64,000 bases of DNA. Origin: Geosiphon pyriformis. Taxonomy: Eukaryota; Glomeromycota; Glomeromycetes; Archaeosporales; Geosiphonaceae. This document shows positions 1 through 11,271 of the stretch, piece after piece. Where the stretch lies: NCBI GenBank assembly GCA_016748015.1, contig JAAOMT010000566.1:185908-249907 (forward strand), in the 5' to 3' direction. Numbering within the stretch: position 1 is the stretch's first letter; every line of letters begins with the position of its first letter. The notes under the pieces were generated by a model. The model made no database searches. It was given only the letters and a program-made list of their open reading frames with translations, and was not told the DNA's origin. The translations under genes were made by a program, and so were the position numbers.

Positions 1-500
1 AACTACTATAATAATATAAAATTTAAAAAAAATAATATTATGATATAAAAATTTAATAAAAATTATAAATAATAAAAATTATTTAATTATAATATAGCAT
101 AGTAATAAATCTTAAAAAATAATAATTTACAAAAAAATAATATTAACAATAAGTATTATTTTATAATAACAACAAATATTATAGTATAATAGTAATAAAT
201 CTTGTATTAAAATATCAAAAATAAAATATTATAATATGTTTTTTTAAAGAATTATAAACATATATATATAATAGTTTTAATATTAAGAAAATTATTTATA
301 TTATAATTAATAAAAACTTTATTGTAAAATTAAGAAAAATGCTAAAAAATTATTAATATTTTATGTTTTTAAATTAGAAAAACACTTTAAACAATTGTAA
401 AAATAAATTCAAAAAATTTTTAATAATAAATAAATTTTAAATTAATTTTTAAGAAAAAATACATAAATATACAATAAATATACAATAAATAAAAAAACTT
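1..500. other. AT-rich stretch without gene
   Basis: Almost pure A/T with short homopolymers and no coding signal on either strand. It precedes the 5' end of the first LINE. It may be repeat decayed past recognition, but nothing specific can be aligned by eye. Confidence 0.6.
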
Positions 501-559
501 CTTTCTTTTTTTCATCTCAAATTTCCAAAAAAAAGTCATAAAGTTTTTTTTATAATTCA

Positions 560-1880
560 GTATGATAAATCAAAACCATTTTTGTTTGATTAGAAGACCA
601 CTGTTGTTCCTAATATTGCTATTATAAAGAAGACTATTAAAGATACTAGTTTAATAGATGGTTTCAAATCTGTGCTGTCAAGAAAAAAAAGGAGAGATAA
701 TGTTTTAAATAATAATATTAAGACTAAAAAAGCTTTTGCTAAGAAATTAGATAGTCATTTTTAGGAGTCAAAAGCTAGCAATATTATTAAATTTGATAGT
801 GTTAATATAGAAAAAGAGTGTCTGATTGAAAAAACTATTTTTGACTATGGTAATAGAACCATTTTTAATGATAAAAATACCAACCAGATGCTAAAGAGTT
901 CACATATTAAAACCAAAAAGACTCTGGGGAAGTGACTGGAAAAAATTAATTTTTTAAGTAATAGCAATAATAATGATATTTTATTAGACACTTCTCTAAT
1001 TTTTTTTCTCTTTTTGAAAATTTTGGTTAATATTCTAGTTAGAAAATCATTTGCTCTAGATATTGGCTTGAATAAAGTGGTTGAGAAGTTTTTTCAAGAA
1101 AAGTTAGTAGTGGTCAGAAAACTATTTTTGAAAATCAATGGTTTTGGAAAGGAGTCTCTATTTCCTTAAAATTTGTTAAGATTATTAAAATAACATTCAC
1201 TTTTAAATCAAACTTGGTTCAAACTTCTAATATAACAAAAATGGCAAAAATCTTAGTAAATACCAATCTCAAAAAATTTGCTGGACATTCAAATTAGGCT
1301 GTAATAATGAAAAAAATTCCAATTGAGATGTCAGCTAAGACTGTATATACTATACTATTTAAATTTGGAGTTATTAAGTTAATTAAAATACAATTGGTGG
1401 AGCTGTAGCAAAAAACTGTAGTAAAATTTGAGTATTTAGATTATACTAATTTGGTTATGATTAAATAGTCTGTCTTAATTGAGAAAAATACTGTGTAAGT
1501 TATCAAAACAAATATGGACAAGAAAACATAGAACACAAAAGATTATTATAGAACACTATTTTATACTCTGTTAATAGAAATTAACACTCATAACATATGA
1601 AATTTTATTGGTTTTGTTGGTAAAAAAACATGTGTTATTAATCATCATCCAGTTTTATATGTCCAAGCTAAATGTGCTATTGTTTGCTTCAACTTTGCTG
1701 AATTATTGGATGCTATTATGAAAACTACACTAGTGCTTAGAAATACTAATCTGTGCTGATCACATCTGAATTTTGCCAAGTGTACTAAGTATAAGAAATT
1801 TGGTTATATGTTATTGGACTGTTCTATGATGTTAGTCATAAAGAAAACATATAAAAAAAATAGTAGAAAAACAGATAGAC
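560..1880 (+). pseudogene. LINE-A ORF1 remnant, 5' part
   Basis: Translating in shifting frames gives recognisable matches to the ORF1 of LINE-B: a segment with KSFALDIGL (about 1045-1070), then the region ending in a KCEKLGHM-like knuckle remnant (about 1780-1810). Many stops, several at positions that are Trp or Gln in the other copies. ORF1 proteins of this LINE type are nucleic-acid binding and chaperone the element RNA; that role is family knowledge, not visible here. The frame is cut at about 1890 by a solo LTR. Confidence 0.7.
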
Positions 1881-1889
1881 CAATAGAAG

Positions 1890-2720
1890 AGTAATAGTTA
1901 ATATATAAGCACATTGCTCAGCAATGTGAAACAATATTAGAAATTACAGCACATTGCTCAGCAATGTGAAACAATATTAGAAATTACAGCACATTGCTTA
2001 GCAATGTGGAACAATATTAGAAAATTAGGGCACATTGCTCAAGAAATTATAGCACATCATTCAGAAATGTGAGCGATCTTGTAAAACCTAAATTATTTAT
2101 ATATAGCAAGAGCATTAAAAGCAGAAAAGACAGAGTAATTACAAAGATTTTTTTATTACCACATCTCTATTAGAATTATCAATATCAATAAATAATTATT
2201 CACCATCTAAATTACTTTTCTCATTATCAACACTTTATGTTGATAATATTAAATACTTGATCACACTGGAACAATAGTTTTTAATTATAGCTATTAATGG
2301 GATACTAACTTTATTGCCTTGGTTTATATTTTATTTCTTTAATTTTTATTTGTATTTTATTTTTATTGTTGTTTACTAATTGATTAAGGATTAAGTATTG
2401 AGTTATTAATGTCAAAGATAGCCTGATAAAAGACCTTAAAGGAAGGGTATAGCCATTAAAAAATTTACAGATAGCTTACCAGAAGAGCACAACTGCCAGA
2501 ATAAACTAGCCACTAAGCTGAAGAAAAAAATTTAACAGAATTACAATTTCGGGAGACTACTAATAAAACAACCATTAAATCTTTGTTTATTATACAAAAA
2601 ACTCCAACTCAAAACCTTCAAATCACGAAAATCTTCAGATATTACCAACATAATCAACTATTGAGCACCAAATTATGGATTTGTTATTTGATTTAAGACC
2701 CCAAATAATTATTTGTAACA
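1890..2720 (-). repeat. Solo LTR (Gypsy-3 family) inside LINE-A ORF1
   Basis: On the - strand its right-hand part matches the start of the LTR at 51112-51979 (AAATAATTATTTG before TAACA at 2720, and the GGTGCTC-like stretch near 2670). The AATTGATTAAGGATTA segment near 2380 and the AGCTATTAATGGGATACTAAC segment near 2290 are also shared with the LTR copies at 4522 and 51112. The 5' boundary near 1890 is uncertain. The ORF1 frame resumes after 2725, so this is an insertion reduced to one LTR. Confidence 0.7.
1908..2082. repeat. 40-bp tandem repeat with a near-perfect palindrome
   Basis: Three consecutive copies begin at 1909, 1949 and 1989, followed by two damaged copies to 2082. Each contains CACATTGCTCAGCAATGTG, self-complementary except at the central base, then an AAACAATATTAGAAATTACA-like spacer. 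It lies in the left part of the solo LTR and is absent from the related LTR at 51112. Confidence 0.9.
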
Positions 2721-2739
2721 ATGGGTAAGAAAGCTTTTT

Positions 2740-3300
2740 CTGATAATTTATTTTATAAAACATTATCAAAAAAAGATAAAAGCAGACTGGCATCTATCTA
2801 TGCTAAATATTTAGTGCCAATTATCTATCCTGTTTTTTTTGGTAGTGTCTCTTAGGCCAAGATTGTTGGTGAGTTTTTTTTTCATATGAGATGGTTTAGT
2901 TGGTTTTGGTTTCTCTTCAGAAATAAAGTCTATTCTACTGGTATTTATGAAATTAAATAATAGATTTGCCACTTTTGAGTGCAGTTTTAATAGTCTTATA
3001 CAACAAGTTATTAAGCTGGCTAAGAGGTTAAATGCACTTAAACCAATAGTTTTTTAATCTAGCTCTGGATGTTAGTTATTGGTAACTTTTTTATTACAGA
3101 ATCAAAAGGCAGATATAGTAATAAGTAAGAATTTAGATGTGGTCACTGGTATTAGGACTGTTGCAGAAGTAATAAGTATTAATTTTTCAGTTATCTCTAA
3201 ATTGGAAGTTACTTTAAACAATCTGTCAATTATAGTTATGAGTCTATCGGCCAAAGTAGACAATGCTATTTTGGTTCCTATTGCTTATTCTTCTTAATAA
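2740..3300 (+). pseudogene. LINE-A ORF1 remnant, 3' part
   Basis: Resumes the ORF1 reading after the solo LTR: KDKSRLASIYAKY, then a PVFFG stretch, then the C-terminal region matching LINE-B ORF1. Near 2853 the conserved SWAK has become S-stop-AK (TGG to TAG). At about 3073 a TAG stands where LINE-B also has TAG and the reading continues behind it. ORF1 ends at about 3297 in decayed TAATAATAG sequence next to the ORF2 start. Confidence 0.7.
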
Positions 3301-4521
3301 TAGATCAGATGTAAAAATTTGTTACATGTAATGTTTGAAGTATTAATGTCTTTACAAAACAGGAAGACATTATTTGTTGGCACATATATTTATGTAATAT
3401 AATTTTTATTATTACTAAAATAAAATTGAGATTTAGCACTAGACTGTAGATTATGGATAAGTTTGATGAGGTAAAAATTTTCTTATCTGGCTTGGACAAG
3501 AAGTTTTTTGGTGTTGAAGTGGCAATTATTATGAATAATTCTCTTGTACATCACATTTCTAAGATTGAAAAAGTTTTTAGTTATCTTGTTTCAGTTTGGC
3601 TTTTCTTTAAGAGTAAGTTTTTGGTTACAATCTTGGGTCTATATGTTGACATGTCTATTAGTACACACTTTGGCCAAACTTTTAATGTTAATTCCATGAT
3701 TTCTAAAGCTGTTAATTCAAGTTTGTTTATGGTTCTAGGTGGTAATTTCAATGAAAATAGCTTTAAAAGAAGTACAAATTTTAAAAAATGCCCAGACATA
3801 AGGCTGATTAATTCACTTAAGAGATTTTTTTTATCTAAAATGCCTACTTAGAATAACTTCAGAGTGTTAAGAAAATTATTGATTATATTTTTGTCAGTGA
3901 GAATTTGCTATCAACTGTAGTAATATACAAGGTCAGCTTTGTATCTGACTTTTTTAACACAAACCATAGAGCTGTCATAATTTTAGTAAGATTAAAAGAT
4001 CTTTTAGATGTATATTTAAATAGTATATGCAAGCAAACCAATAGAGATTGCTGAAAGTTTAATATTAAAGATGCAAATAGTGTCAAATAGAATAGTTTTA
4101 AGAAGAGTGTTTCTAATAAACTATTAACAGAAATAGATAGTTTTGTGAATGCAAAACCTTTTGGTAATTTAGATGCTATATGAAAAAAAGTAAGAAGAAT
4201 GATAGTAAATTCAGCTAATGTTACTTTTTTTAAATTTTGGTTCAGTGAATTTGAACAGCCAAGAAGTAGATATTTATCAAAATTTTTTGGGTTGGAATTG
4301 CTGGTTGCCAAAATTGTTAAGAAATTAGAAGTGGGCAACAAGTCTAGATATAAACACCTTCTTAGAAAGTGGTAGGCAATTAACAGTAAAGAGACTTTTA
4401 AAATTGATTTTATAGTTCAAAATAATATGACTTTAATAGAAATTATTAAACAATTGTCAATGATTAAAAAAAAAGTATAATAAGTTCAAGTACTATAAAT
4501 TAGAAGTAGCCAAAGACACAG
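3298..4521 (+). pseudogene. LINE-A ORF2 remnant: endonuclease domain
   Basis: Reads as the N-terminal apurinic-type endonuclease (exonuclease-endonuclease-phosphatase fold) of ORF2, which nicks target DNA in other LINEs. The longest open piece is 3453-3851 (MDKFDEVKIFLSGLDKKF). GGNFNENS near 3740 corresponds to the catalytic GDFN block, with its Asp changed to Asn. Just before 3453 a Trp codon reads TAG, and PTWxN reads PT-stop-N near 3849. The reading continues to KYNKFKYYKLEVAKDT at about 4475-4520, where the second solo LTR starts. Not functional. Confidence 0.8.
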
Positions 4522-5337
4522 TATTACTTATGAAATATAAAAAGTATATTAATATATAAATTAGCCAATCAGAAGTAGCCATAGTAAATATGGAATTCCA
4601 AGATTCTTTTCAAGAAGAATCACAGGATTCCAGAAATTTCAGAATTCTCTCAAAAAGAATTGCAGGATTCCAAGAATTCCAAAATTTCTGGTGTAAAGAA
4701 TCAAAGAATTGAGGAATTTCAATTATGTATATATAATAGTAGCATTAGAAGAAAAAAAAACAGACTTCTCAGTTTAGATTTGATCTAAGCAATCTTCCAC
4801 ATCACAAATATTAATAAATAATTATTTATTATCTCAAATCCACTTTTCATGTTAATAATAATCGATACTTAAACATACTGGAACAATAGCTCTTAATCAT
4901 GGCTATTGACAGGATTCTAACTTGTAATTGTCTTGGCTTATTTCTTTATTTTCTTTTATTTTCTTTTATTTTCTTTGTTATTTTTTTTTGTTTTACTAAT
5001 TGATTAAGGATTAAAAAGTGCTGAGTTATAGACATCATAGGGACTGGTAAAAGATCTATAAAACAAGGGTAAATAACTTATAGATTTAAGAATAGCTTAC
5101 CAGGAAAATTACTGGCCACCACACTGAGAAAAAAATTTGATGAAATTGCAATTCTGGAAGGTGACTGAAAAACAACTATTGAATCTCTGTTTATTATACA
5201 AAGAATTCAACCAAAACCTTCAGATCACAAAAACCTTCAGACACAGTTAACTTTTAGAAACCAACATTATTATATCAATTGAGCACCAAGTTATAAGTTT
5301 GTTATTTGTTTTGAGATTCCAAATATTATTCAATGCA
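4522..5337 (-). repeat. Solo LTR (Gypsy-3 family) replacing the LINE-A RT region
   Basis: Reverse-complement match over its whole length to the LTR at 51112-51979. Shared landmarks are the start TATTACTTATGAAATATAA, the GGAATTCC-rich array at 4588-4700, ACTAATTGATTAAGGATTAA near 5000, and GAGCACCAAGTTATAAGTTT near 5281-5300. Ends are decayed (TATTAC for TGTTAC). ORF2 stops before RT on the left and resumes only in its C-terminus on the right, so the junctions do not match a simple insertion. Confidence 0.85.
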
Positions 5338-6190
5338 TTAATTGGAATTGTACTGCCTTAGTTTGGCATCCAGATTTATCCATATTGGCTGAGTTTATTA
5401 GTAAAAAGTCAGCCATTCTGCATATATATTTGATGAAAACCATCCACAAGAAGTTGCTGGTAGCTGTTCACAAGAAATTTTATGACAAAAATTATTCAAA
5501 CATTCTGTGCTTAATGTGTAGTAATGTTAAATTGCCTAATTATGTTTTCACTTGTTCAAAAAATGTCTCTGTGCACTCTGATATTATTTTGGGTCATGTT
5601 AAAATGTGAAAGTTTTTGATAGAAAAAAGCTTTTCATCATTATTTTTAATGCTGTGGACTTTTATTTTAAATGCCTTGGATGTTAGCATTTATACAGTCT
5701 TGTGCAAAGATTTTGTTTTTAAAGAATGAGTGAAAAAAATAGTATTGTATTTTAAAAATAGAAAAAAGACTCTTTTAATAGTAGTCAATTTCATTTACTA
5801 TTTGATTAATAAGCATCACAGTAAGTTGTAATTATTAAAGTTTAAATTTAAAATGTTCATGAAAAAGAGTGATTTAGTTTGTAATATAAAAGTGGTATCT
5901 GGTTTGTTATGTGATTTATCTAGTTTGCTATCTAAGGAGATGGTTTATCTGTTTGGTATTATTAAGTTTTTTGTGGTTAGTTTTGGTTTGTATAAGCCAT
6001 GTTTGTTTTTTTCTGATTTGGACAATAGTGCAAAGATTTTAATAGATATGTAATGCTGTTTTGATTGGTTTAAGTGACCAGTTATATATAGAAAACACAT
6101 AAGTTATGTTTAATTTGATTTACTTATTTTGTTTCTGTATACTAAATAGTAATTGGATTGCATTTGTAAAATAATAATAATAATAAAAAA
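5338..6190 (+). pseudogene. LINE-A ORF2 C-terminus and 3' UTR
   Basis: From VWHPDLS (near 5370) this matches the region after RNase H in the other LINEs. It includes the C-terminal zinc motif remnant ILCLMCSNVKLPNYVFTC (about 5494-5547; the His of CxxC-H-C is changed to Tyr) and the final segment ending FFSDLDNSAKILIDM at 6050, followed by TAA/TAG-rich 3' UTR. That UTR keeps a damaged form of the conserved GGCTGGTCACATGTAG block (about 6070-6095) and ends in an AATAAT/A-rich tail near 6175. Confidence 0.8.
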
Positions 6191-6489
6191 ATATATATAC
6201 AATAATAATCAAAATTTAAAAAAAGCTTATATTATAATATTAACAAAAAATTTTTAATATAATATTAATATTATTATACAATTAAAATTAAGAAATTTAT
6301 AAAAAACTAATTATAGTTAAAAATAAAAGTATTAACAATTAATATATTAAAAAACATTTTTATAATACTATTTAAATTTATTTTTATTTATTATAATTTA
6401 GTAATTAAGTTAATTATTAAAAAAACAATATTGTTAAACTTATTAAATATATTAATATTGTATTTAGTTAATATTAATTAATACAAAAT
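6191..6489. other. AT-rich spacer
   Basis: Near-pure A/T between the A-rich tail of LINE-A and the poly(T) marking the 3' end of LINE-B. No coding or repeat signal recognised. Confidence 0.6.
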
Positions 6490-6621
6490 TTTTTTTTTTA
6501 ATTATTTAATGAGCGAGATCCAAACACTACCTAGAACTATACATCAAAGAAATAATCTAAACTAGGCATGAATCATGCATTTTCTACATGTGACCAGCCA
6601 CTCAAACCAGTCAGGACAACA
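6490..6621 (-). other. LINE-B 3' UTR and poly(A) tail
   Basis: Between the ORF2 stop (6622) and the T-run. It contains GGCTGGTCACATGTAG (- strand, about 6584-6600), found in the same place in LINE-C, LINE-D and LINE-F, and ends with the ...GTAGTGTTTGGATCTCGCTC segment before poly(A). Conserved 3' UTR ends often serve as RT recognition sites in LINEs. Confidence 0.8.
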
Positions 6622-9600
6622 CTATGCAATTATATTAATTGTAACTGAGTCACCAATACCTGAAAAAAAAGAGCAAGATTTGTGAAAGCCAAAACGAATG
6701 CCAAAAGCTTCAGTAATACTAAGCAGTTTAACCACACCATTCGAGAATCTTGAAGCCAAACCAGAAACTGAGACAAGAACCGAGCCATCCACTGGGATCA
6801 GGCTATTCTTTTCTATGCTTAGCACAGACCAACCAAATGTCATTCCTGAAAGCAATACAAATAGAGCATACGAAATCAGCAATTTTAATACCAGCAACTC
6901 TGGGATTATGGAAGATAGAAACAGTCTCCTGAAGCCATCCTTTGAAAACAAAACTCTTACAAAGGGCCAAGAACACCAAGAAATCCAAAGCACAGGTCAA
7001 CAGCATCTGTAAAATGCTTGAAAAAGGGAGAAAGAGACCAGAAAGCACCTTCTAAGAAGACATACAGGATTCCAAAATCTGATGATGAGCCACATCATCA
7101 ATCATACAAGAAAACACATGATCAGACACTTCCACCTCACCACAATACAGACACAAAACACTAAGATAACATTTATCATAAATGCGCTTTCAAACAGCAA
7201 TAAGAAGCCAATAATGCAAAGCTTTCATAAGATAAGTATAAATATTAGCAGTGCATCTGCTGGTGAAACCAGTTGCCATATGCAAATCTGGGTGCCAAAC
7301 CCTAAAAAAGATAAGCCAATCGACATCTGAGTGCAAATCACTAGCTAGAAATCTAGAACCAGAACTGACTTCTCAGCACGCCTGACAGACAGCACAAAAA
7401 ACATCTTGAACAAAGTGCCTAGAATTATCAGAAACAATACTACCATCCACCAACAAAAACCATTTAGCAATACGAGGAGGGAGAAACCAATCAGAGAGAG
7501 CTGCAGTGTCAGCAATGCTATCAGTGCAATCATTTTCCAACACACTAGAGTGGCCTTTGACCTTGTGCCAGCTAACCCTCAAATTTTTTTTGCGGATAAT
7601 ATTCCTAATATGTCAGTGCTCAACCCAACACCGATTGCAAAAGTCAGGATACACCAAGTTAACCTCCGACTTGCAAGCATTCAAAGCTGCCTGGCTATCC
7701 GAAAACAGGCAAACAGAACAATCCACAGATATGCACTCCAGAGCCAATACTATAGCCTGCAACTCCACCAAAGTAGATGATATCAAACCCTGAACACAGA
7801 CACCCAAACCCAAGTTAACGTTCTCAAAAAAGGCAGCAGTTCCGGCCCTACAACTAATTATGCCCAAATTTTTTACCGACCCATCCATATATACAGACAA
7901 ACTATCAGTGTCAACCCAAGAAAGACAATCACATACAGACACAAAATTATCAGAACCACAAATGTCCACAGGGCCAACACTACTTAAAGCCAAAGGAGAG
8001 GGAGGCACACCACTGAAAAATACAACAGAGCACCCAAACCACTCAGAAATTGGGCCACGAGGATCCAGTTTCTTCCACCACTTAAAGGTGTACCAATCGA
8101 AGATATCCCTATGACAATCCCAAAGCTGATCCACAAAGGCAATGCCATAATGCCAGAGAGAAAGCAAGTATTTGAAAAACAAGAATTCGCCCAGAACAGC
8201 AGATATAGACACCCCATCACGAAACCGAAAAGAGCTGACCAAAGAGCCATCTAAAGACAAATTGCATTCAAGAAGAATGCATATCAAACCTGACAAGAAA
8301 TTATTGGAAACACAGATCTGAATACAAGCTGGTGAACTCAATAGATGAATGAGGTGCCAACACAGAACCTGCAAGTCATGAGACCTGTGACTAAATAATT
8401 GACCCAGAACTTCGCAAGAGTTTGCAAAACTAATAAGTGAAGCAACTTTGCTTTCAGACTGACATTGTGAAAAAGACTTCAAACCATAAAAGAAAGGATG
8501 ATGAATCGTGTTACTAGGAAAATTGAGAGAAAAACCAGATTTAAGTTTCAAACTTTTGCGAATTAGAGCATCCCACTTGTCGCACACACTAACAGGAACA
8601 AAGCTGAACTGCATCCTGTAGCTGACTATAGGCTGAAAAACTGCCGACACCAGATACAAGAACTGCTTATCTAAAACCACTTTCTTTAAAACCAAATTAC
8701 TGAAAAAATGAACGTCCAAATGCACTTTAGCCAAACTAAACTTAGAAAGACCATCAGTTAAGAGAAAGATACCAAAATACTGATGAGATTTGTCTTTTTT
8801 GGCTATGGAAATGGGTGAACCACTAATAAAAAGAGACAGATTGCTGATCTTGTTATTAATAGGAATGGCCACAGTTTTGTCATTAATCCGAAAAAATTTA
8901 CTAGCAACATTGAGAATATGTTAAGTAGCAGCCTGACTGCTGCCAACCCAAATTGTGTCATTAACAAAGGCCTCAGCAGCAAAAAAAGTAGAAAACTCAG
9001 TCTGAGATTCAGCACAACCACTCCAAGAGATAAAATGGGAATTGAGTCTATATCTGTACACACTCTCCTGATGCTTGACTTCACACAAAAGAGGATCATA
9101 AAATATGCACCAAAAAAGGGAGGAAAAAACTTCTCCTTGGTCCAACTTATCATGTACACTATAACCATCAGTTAAACTGAAATCTGTTATAACCTGATTG
9201 GTCTGATTCCTATGAATATTACCGAAAAAGCAAATAAATTCACCACACATTTTGATCCTGACCAAACACTTCTCGAGATGCTCCCACCCAACAGAGTTAT
9301 ACACCTTTCGCATGTCCTACAATACCAGCCAGAGCTCTCTGTTCTTCTCCAAAGCATTCTCAACAACCAAACCAATAGCAAAAATAGGAGTTTGGGTAGT
9401 TGTACCCTTCAAAACTGAAAAATTATCCTCACAAAGAATGTCATGAGCACTGCACACCAGCATTATCTTGTCAGAGAGAATCTTGGAGAGGATCTTCCAA
9501 GTTATCTCAATCAAGGTTATAGGTCGGGTATTTGTGAAGACACCTTTCCACTCGTATGGTTTAAGGATCATCGAAACCCAAGCTTCCCTTCAAGGACCAG

Positions 9601-11271
9601 GCACAAACTCATGAGACAGACAAGAACTCAGAAGCATCAAGAGCATATCCAGAACCAACCTATCATTATGCATTCACAGCTCATTTGAAATACCCGAAAG
9701 ACCAGCAATCTTGCTAATAGACAGATCAGAAACCACGCCAAACAATTCCAAAAACTCAATTGACTGCATTACACTAGAAAAAGCCTCATTAAAAACATAA
9801 TCCAATGGCCAATACTGATGGTGCCATACATCAGAGACATCGGGAACCACTCTATGCTTTCTAGTCTATCCTTCCATGATTTCATCCACTTTGATTTCAC
9901 AGAACCAGGTTCTAAAATCAGCTCATTGTCCACAACTAAGTGATCTAAAATGACTTTATAAAAAGGACGCTTCAGAACATTCTGAATAGTGTAACCCTTG
10001 TTTAGCTTGAAACTTTCCATCTTCTTATTGATTGCCGATTTAACATGAGATTCTTCTACTCGCTTCGATTCCGCCATTTTAAGTGAGCAATAGGTTTTTT
10101 TGACCTTGGAAAGAGCTGACTGAACAGTATTAAGAGAAGAGCCAGAGAGAAAAAGAGATCTGACCACAGAGGCATTGTCAACATTAAGAGAACTCCAGAC
10201 ATCCAACAGTGAAATGAATTCATCACAACAAATTGACCGAAAAGCTTTAACCAGCTTCGATATCAAAAGTTCTAACTTATGAAATTTGGATGATTCTCTA
10301 GTGAAGACACCATCAAAGTTCTTAAACCATTTCTTCTTAAACATCTCATCAGCTGAAAAAACTATTATCTTGTGAACAATGTTCCACATCATATCCAAAT
10401 CTGAGAATCGCTGAAAGGCAATAAAATCATCAGAGAACATGGTGGCATTAACAGCCATAGCACCCTTGAACTTGTTCCATTTTATATTATCAGCATTCTT
10501 AAAATTAAACTTCTAACAATCTTTATTCGCCTGTTTGCAAAGAGAGTTCAACTGCACGTCCAATAACCCACCCAAACTCAAAGACACAGAAACAGCCTGA
10601 TGGTCTATTTCGAAATGCTCACCAACATCTGAGACACTGCGGTATACTATCGCATTAACCAAAGTTGAAGAAACCATCACATAGTCAATCATTTTCCTAA
10701 CACCCTTAAAGTTTGTCCAAGTGGGCAATTTCACAGCCGGGCTTCCAGCCAAAGAATTTGCCAAACCCAAATCAAGGCACTTCCTAAAACTTGTACACTT
10801 ATGAGAACCATCTTTATTGAAATCGCCACTAAGAACAATGAAAGAAGATTCATTGACAGTCTTTGCAATGAGAGAGTTGACTTCACCAGCCTGAGAGAAC
10901 CGAACTGCCAGAAAAGCACCAGCATAAAGCCCCAGAATCAACACAGAAAGTTTATCTTTGAAAAGTAATTTAACAGACAGGAACCGACTAGGCACCTCAG
11001 AAATCTTGCACACATGACAAGTCAAAGAAACATCCATGATAACAGCAACATCCGCATCCAAGTGACCAAAGTCTAAACCAGAAGTGAACACTCGGACACT
11101 ATCAAACTTATCTGCAATCCATGGACAAATCTTACCTTTTAATTTTGTTTCAGTAATAATAGAGACCAAATTGTTTATTTTTTTATGCCATCTAATAATA
11201 TCCTTCTGCTTAAAAGGATTGTTCATGCCCTTGACATTGCACATAGCAAATTTCCAGACCAAACTGCTCAT
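6622..11271 (-). pseudogene. LINE-B ORF2 (endonuclease, RT, RNase H, zinc motif), disabled
   Basis: Starts at ATG 11271 (MSSLVWKFAMCNV), overlapping the ORF1 stop. Domains in order: endonuclease (11271-10513) with ITETK, SGDFN and IDHQAV blocks; linker (10458-9769); RT (about 9571-8500); RNase H (about 7900-7400) with MDGS, ELQA, SDSQAA and KGHSS; a C-terminal region with a cysteine-rich motif; end at 6622 (GIGDSVTINIIA). Damage: a stop at 10513 where LINE-F has Trp; a stop before DMRKVYNSV near 9315; the RT motif C FVDD reads FVND and motif A AYDSV reads VYNSV. The family reaction is target-primed reverse transcription of the element RNA. Most of the protein is readable with few breaks, so death is recent. 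Confidence 0.9.
11268..11271 (-). promoter_or_regulatory. ATGA overlap of ORF1 stop and ORF2 start (LINE-B)
   Basis: On the - strand the ORF2 ATG (11271-11269) and ORF1 TGA (11270-11268) share ATGA. The same arrangement stands at 61105-61102 in LINE-F, and TAATG at 31910-31914 in LINE-C. Such overlaps suit termination-coupled reinitiation of translation, as described for some insect LINEs; this use here is inference. Confidence 0.75.

Larger units (their letters stand above)
500..6190 (+). mobile_element. LINE-A: old, broken non-LTR retrotransposon
   Basis: A heavily decayed LINE on the + strand. In order it holds ORF1 remains (560-1880 and 2740-3300), the ORF2 endonuclease part (3298-4521), and the extreme ORF2 C-terminus with 3' UTR (5338-6190). 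Order and reading match LINE-B and LINE-F. Two solo LTRs in reverse orientation interrupt it, and the reverse transcriptase and most of RNase H are missing between 4521 and 5338. Differences from the better copies are mostly C-to-T and G-to-A. Dead element. Confidence 0.85.

Noticed and set aside
1908-2082. CRISPR array
   Set aside because: The whole 40-bp unit is repeated, including the part between palindromes, so there are no unique spacers, and the context is a eukaryotic LTR.
6698-10000. Many + strand open frames of 60-125 codons opposite LINE-B
   Set aside because: They are antisense shadows of ORF2. The - strand carries the recognisable endonuclease, RT and RNase H motifs; the + strand products are low-complexity and match nothing.
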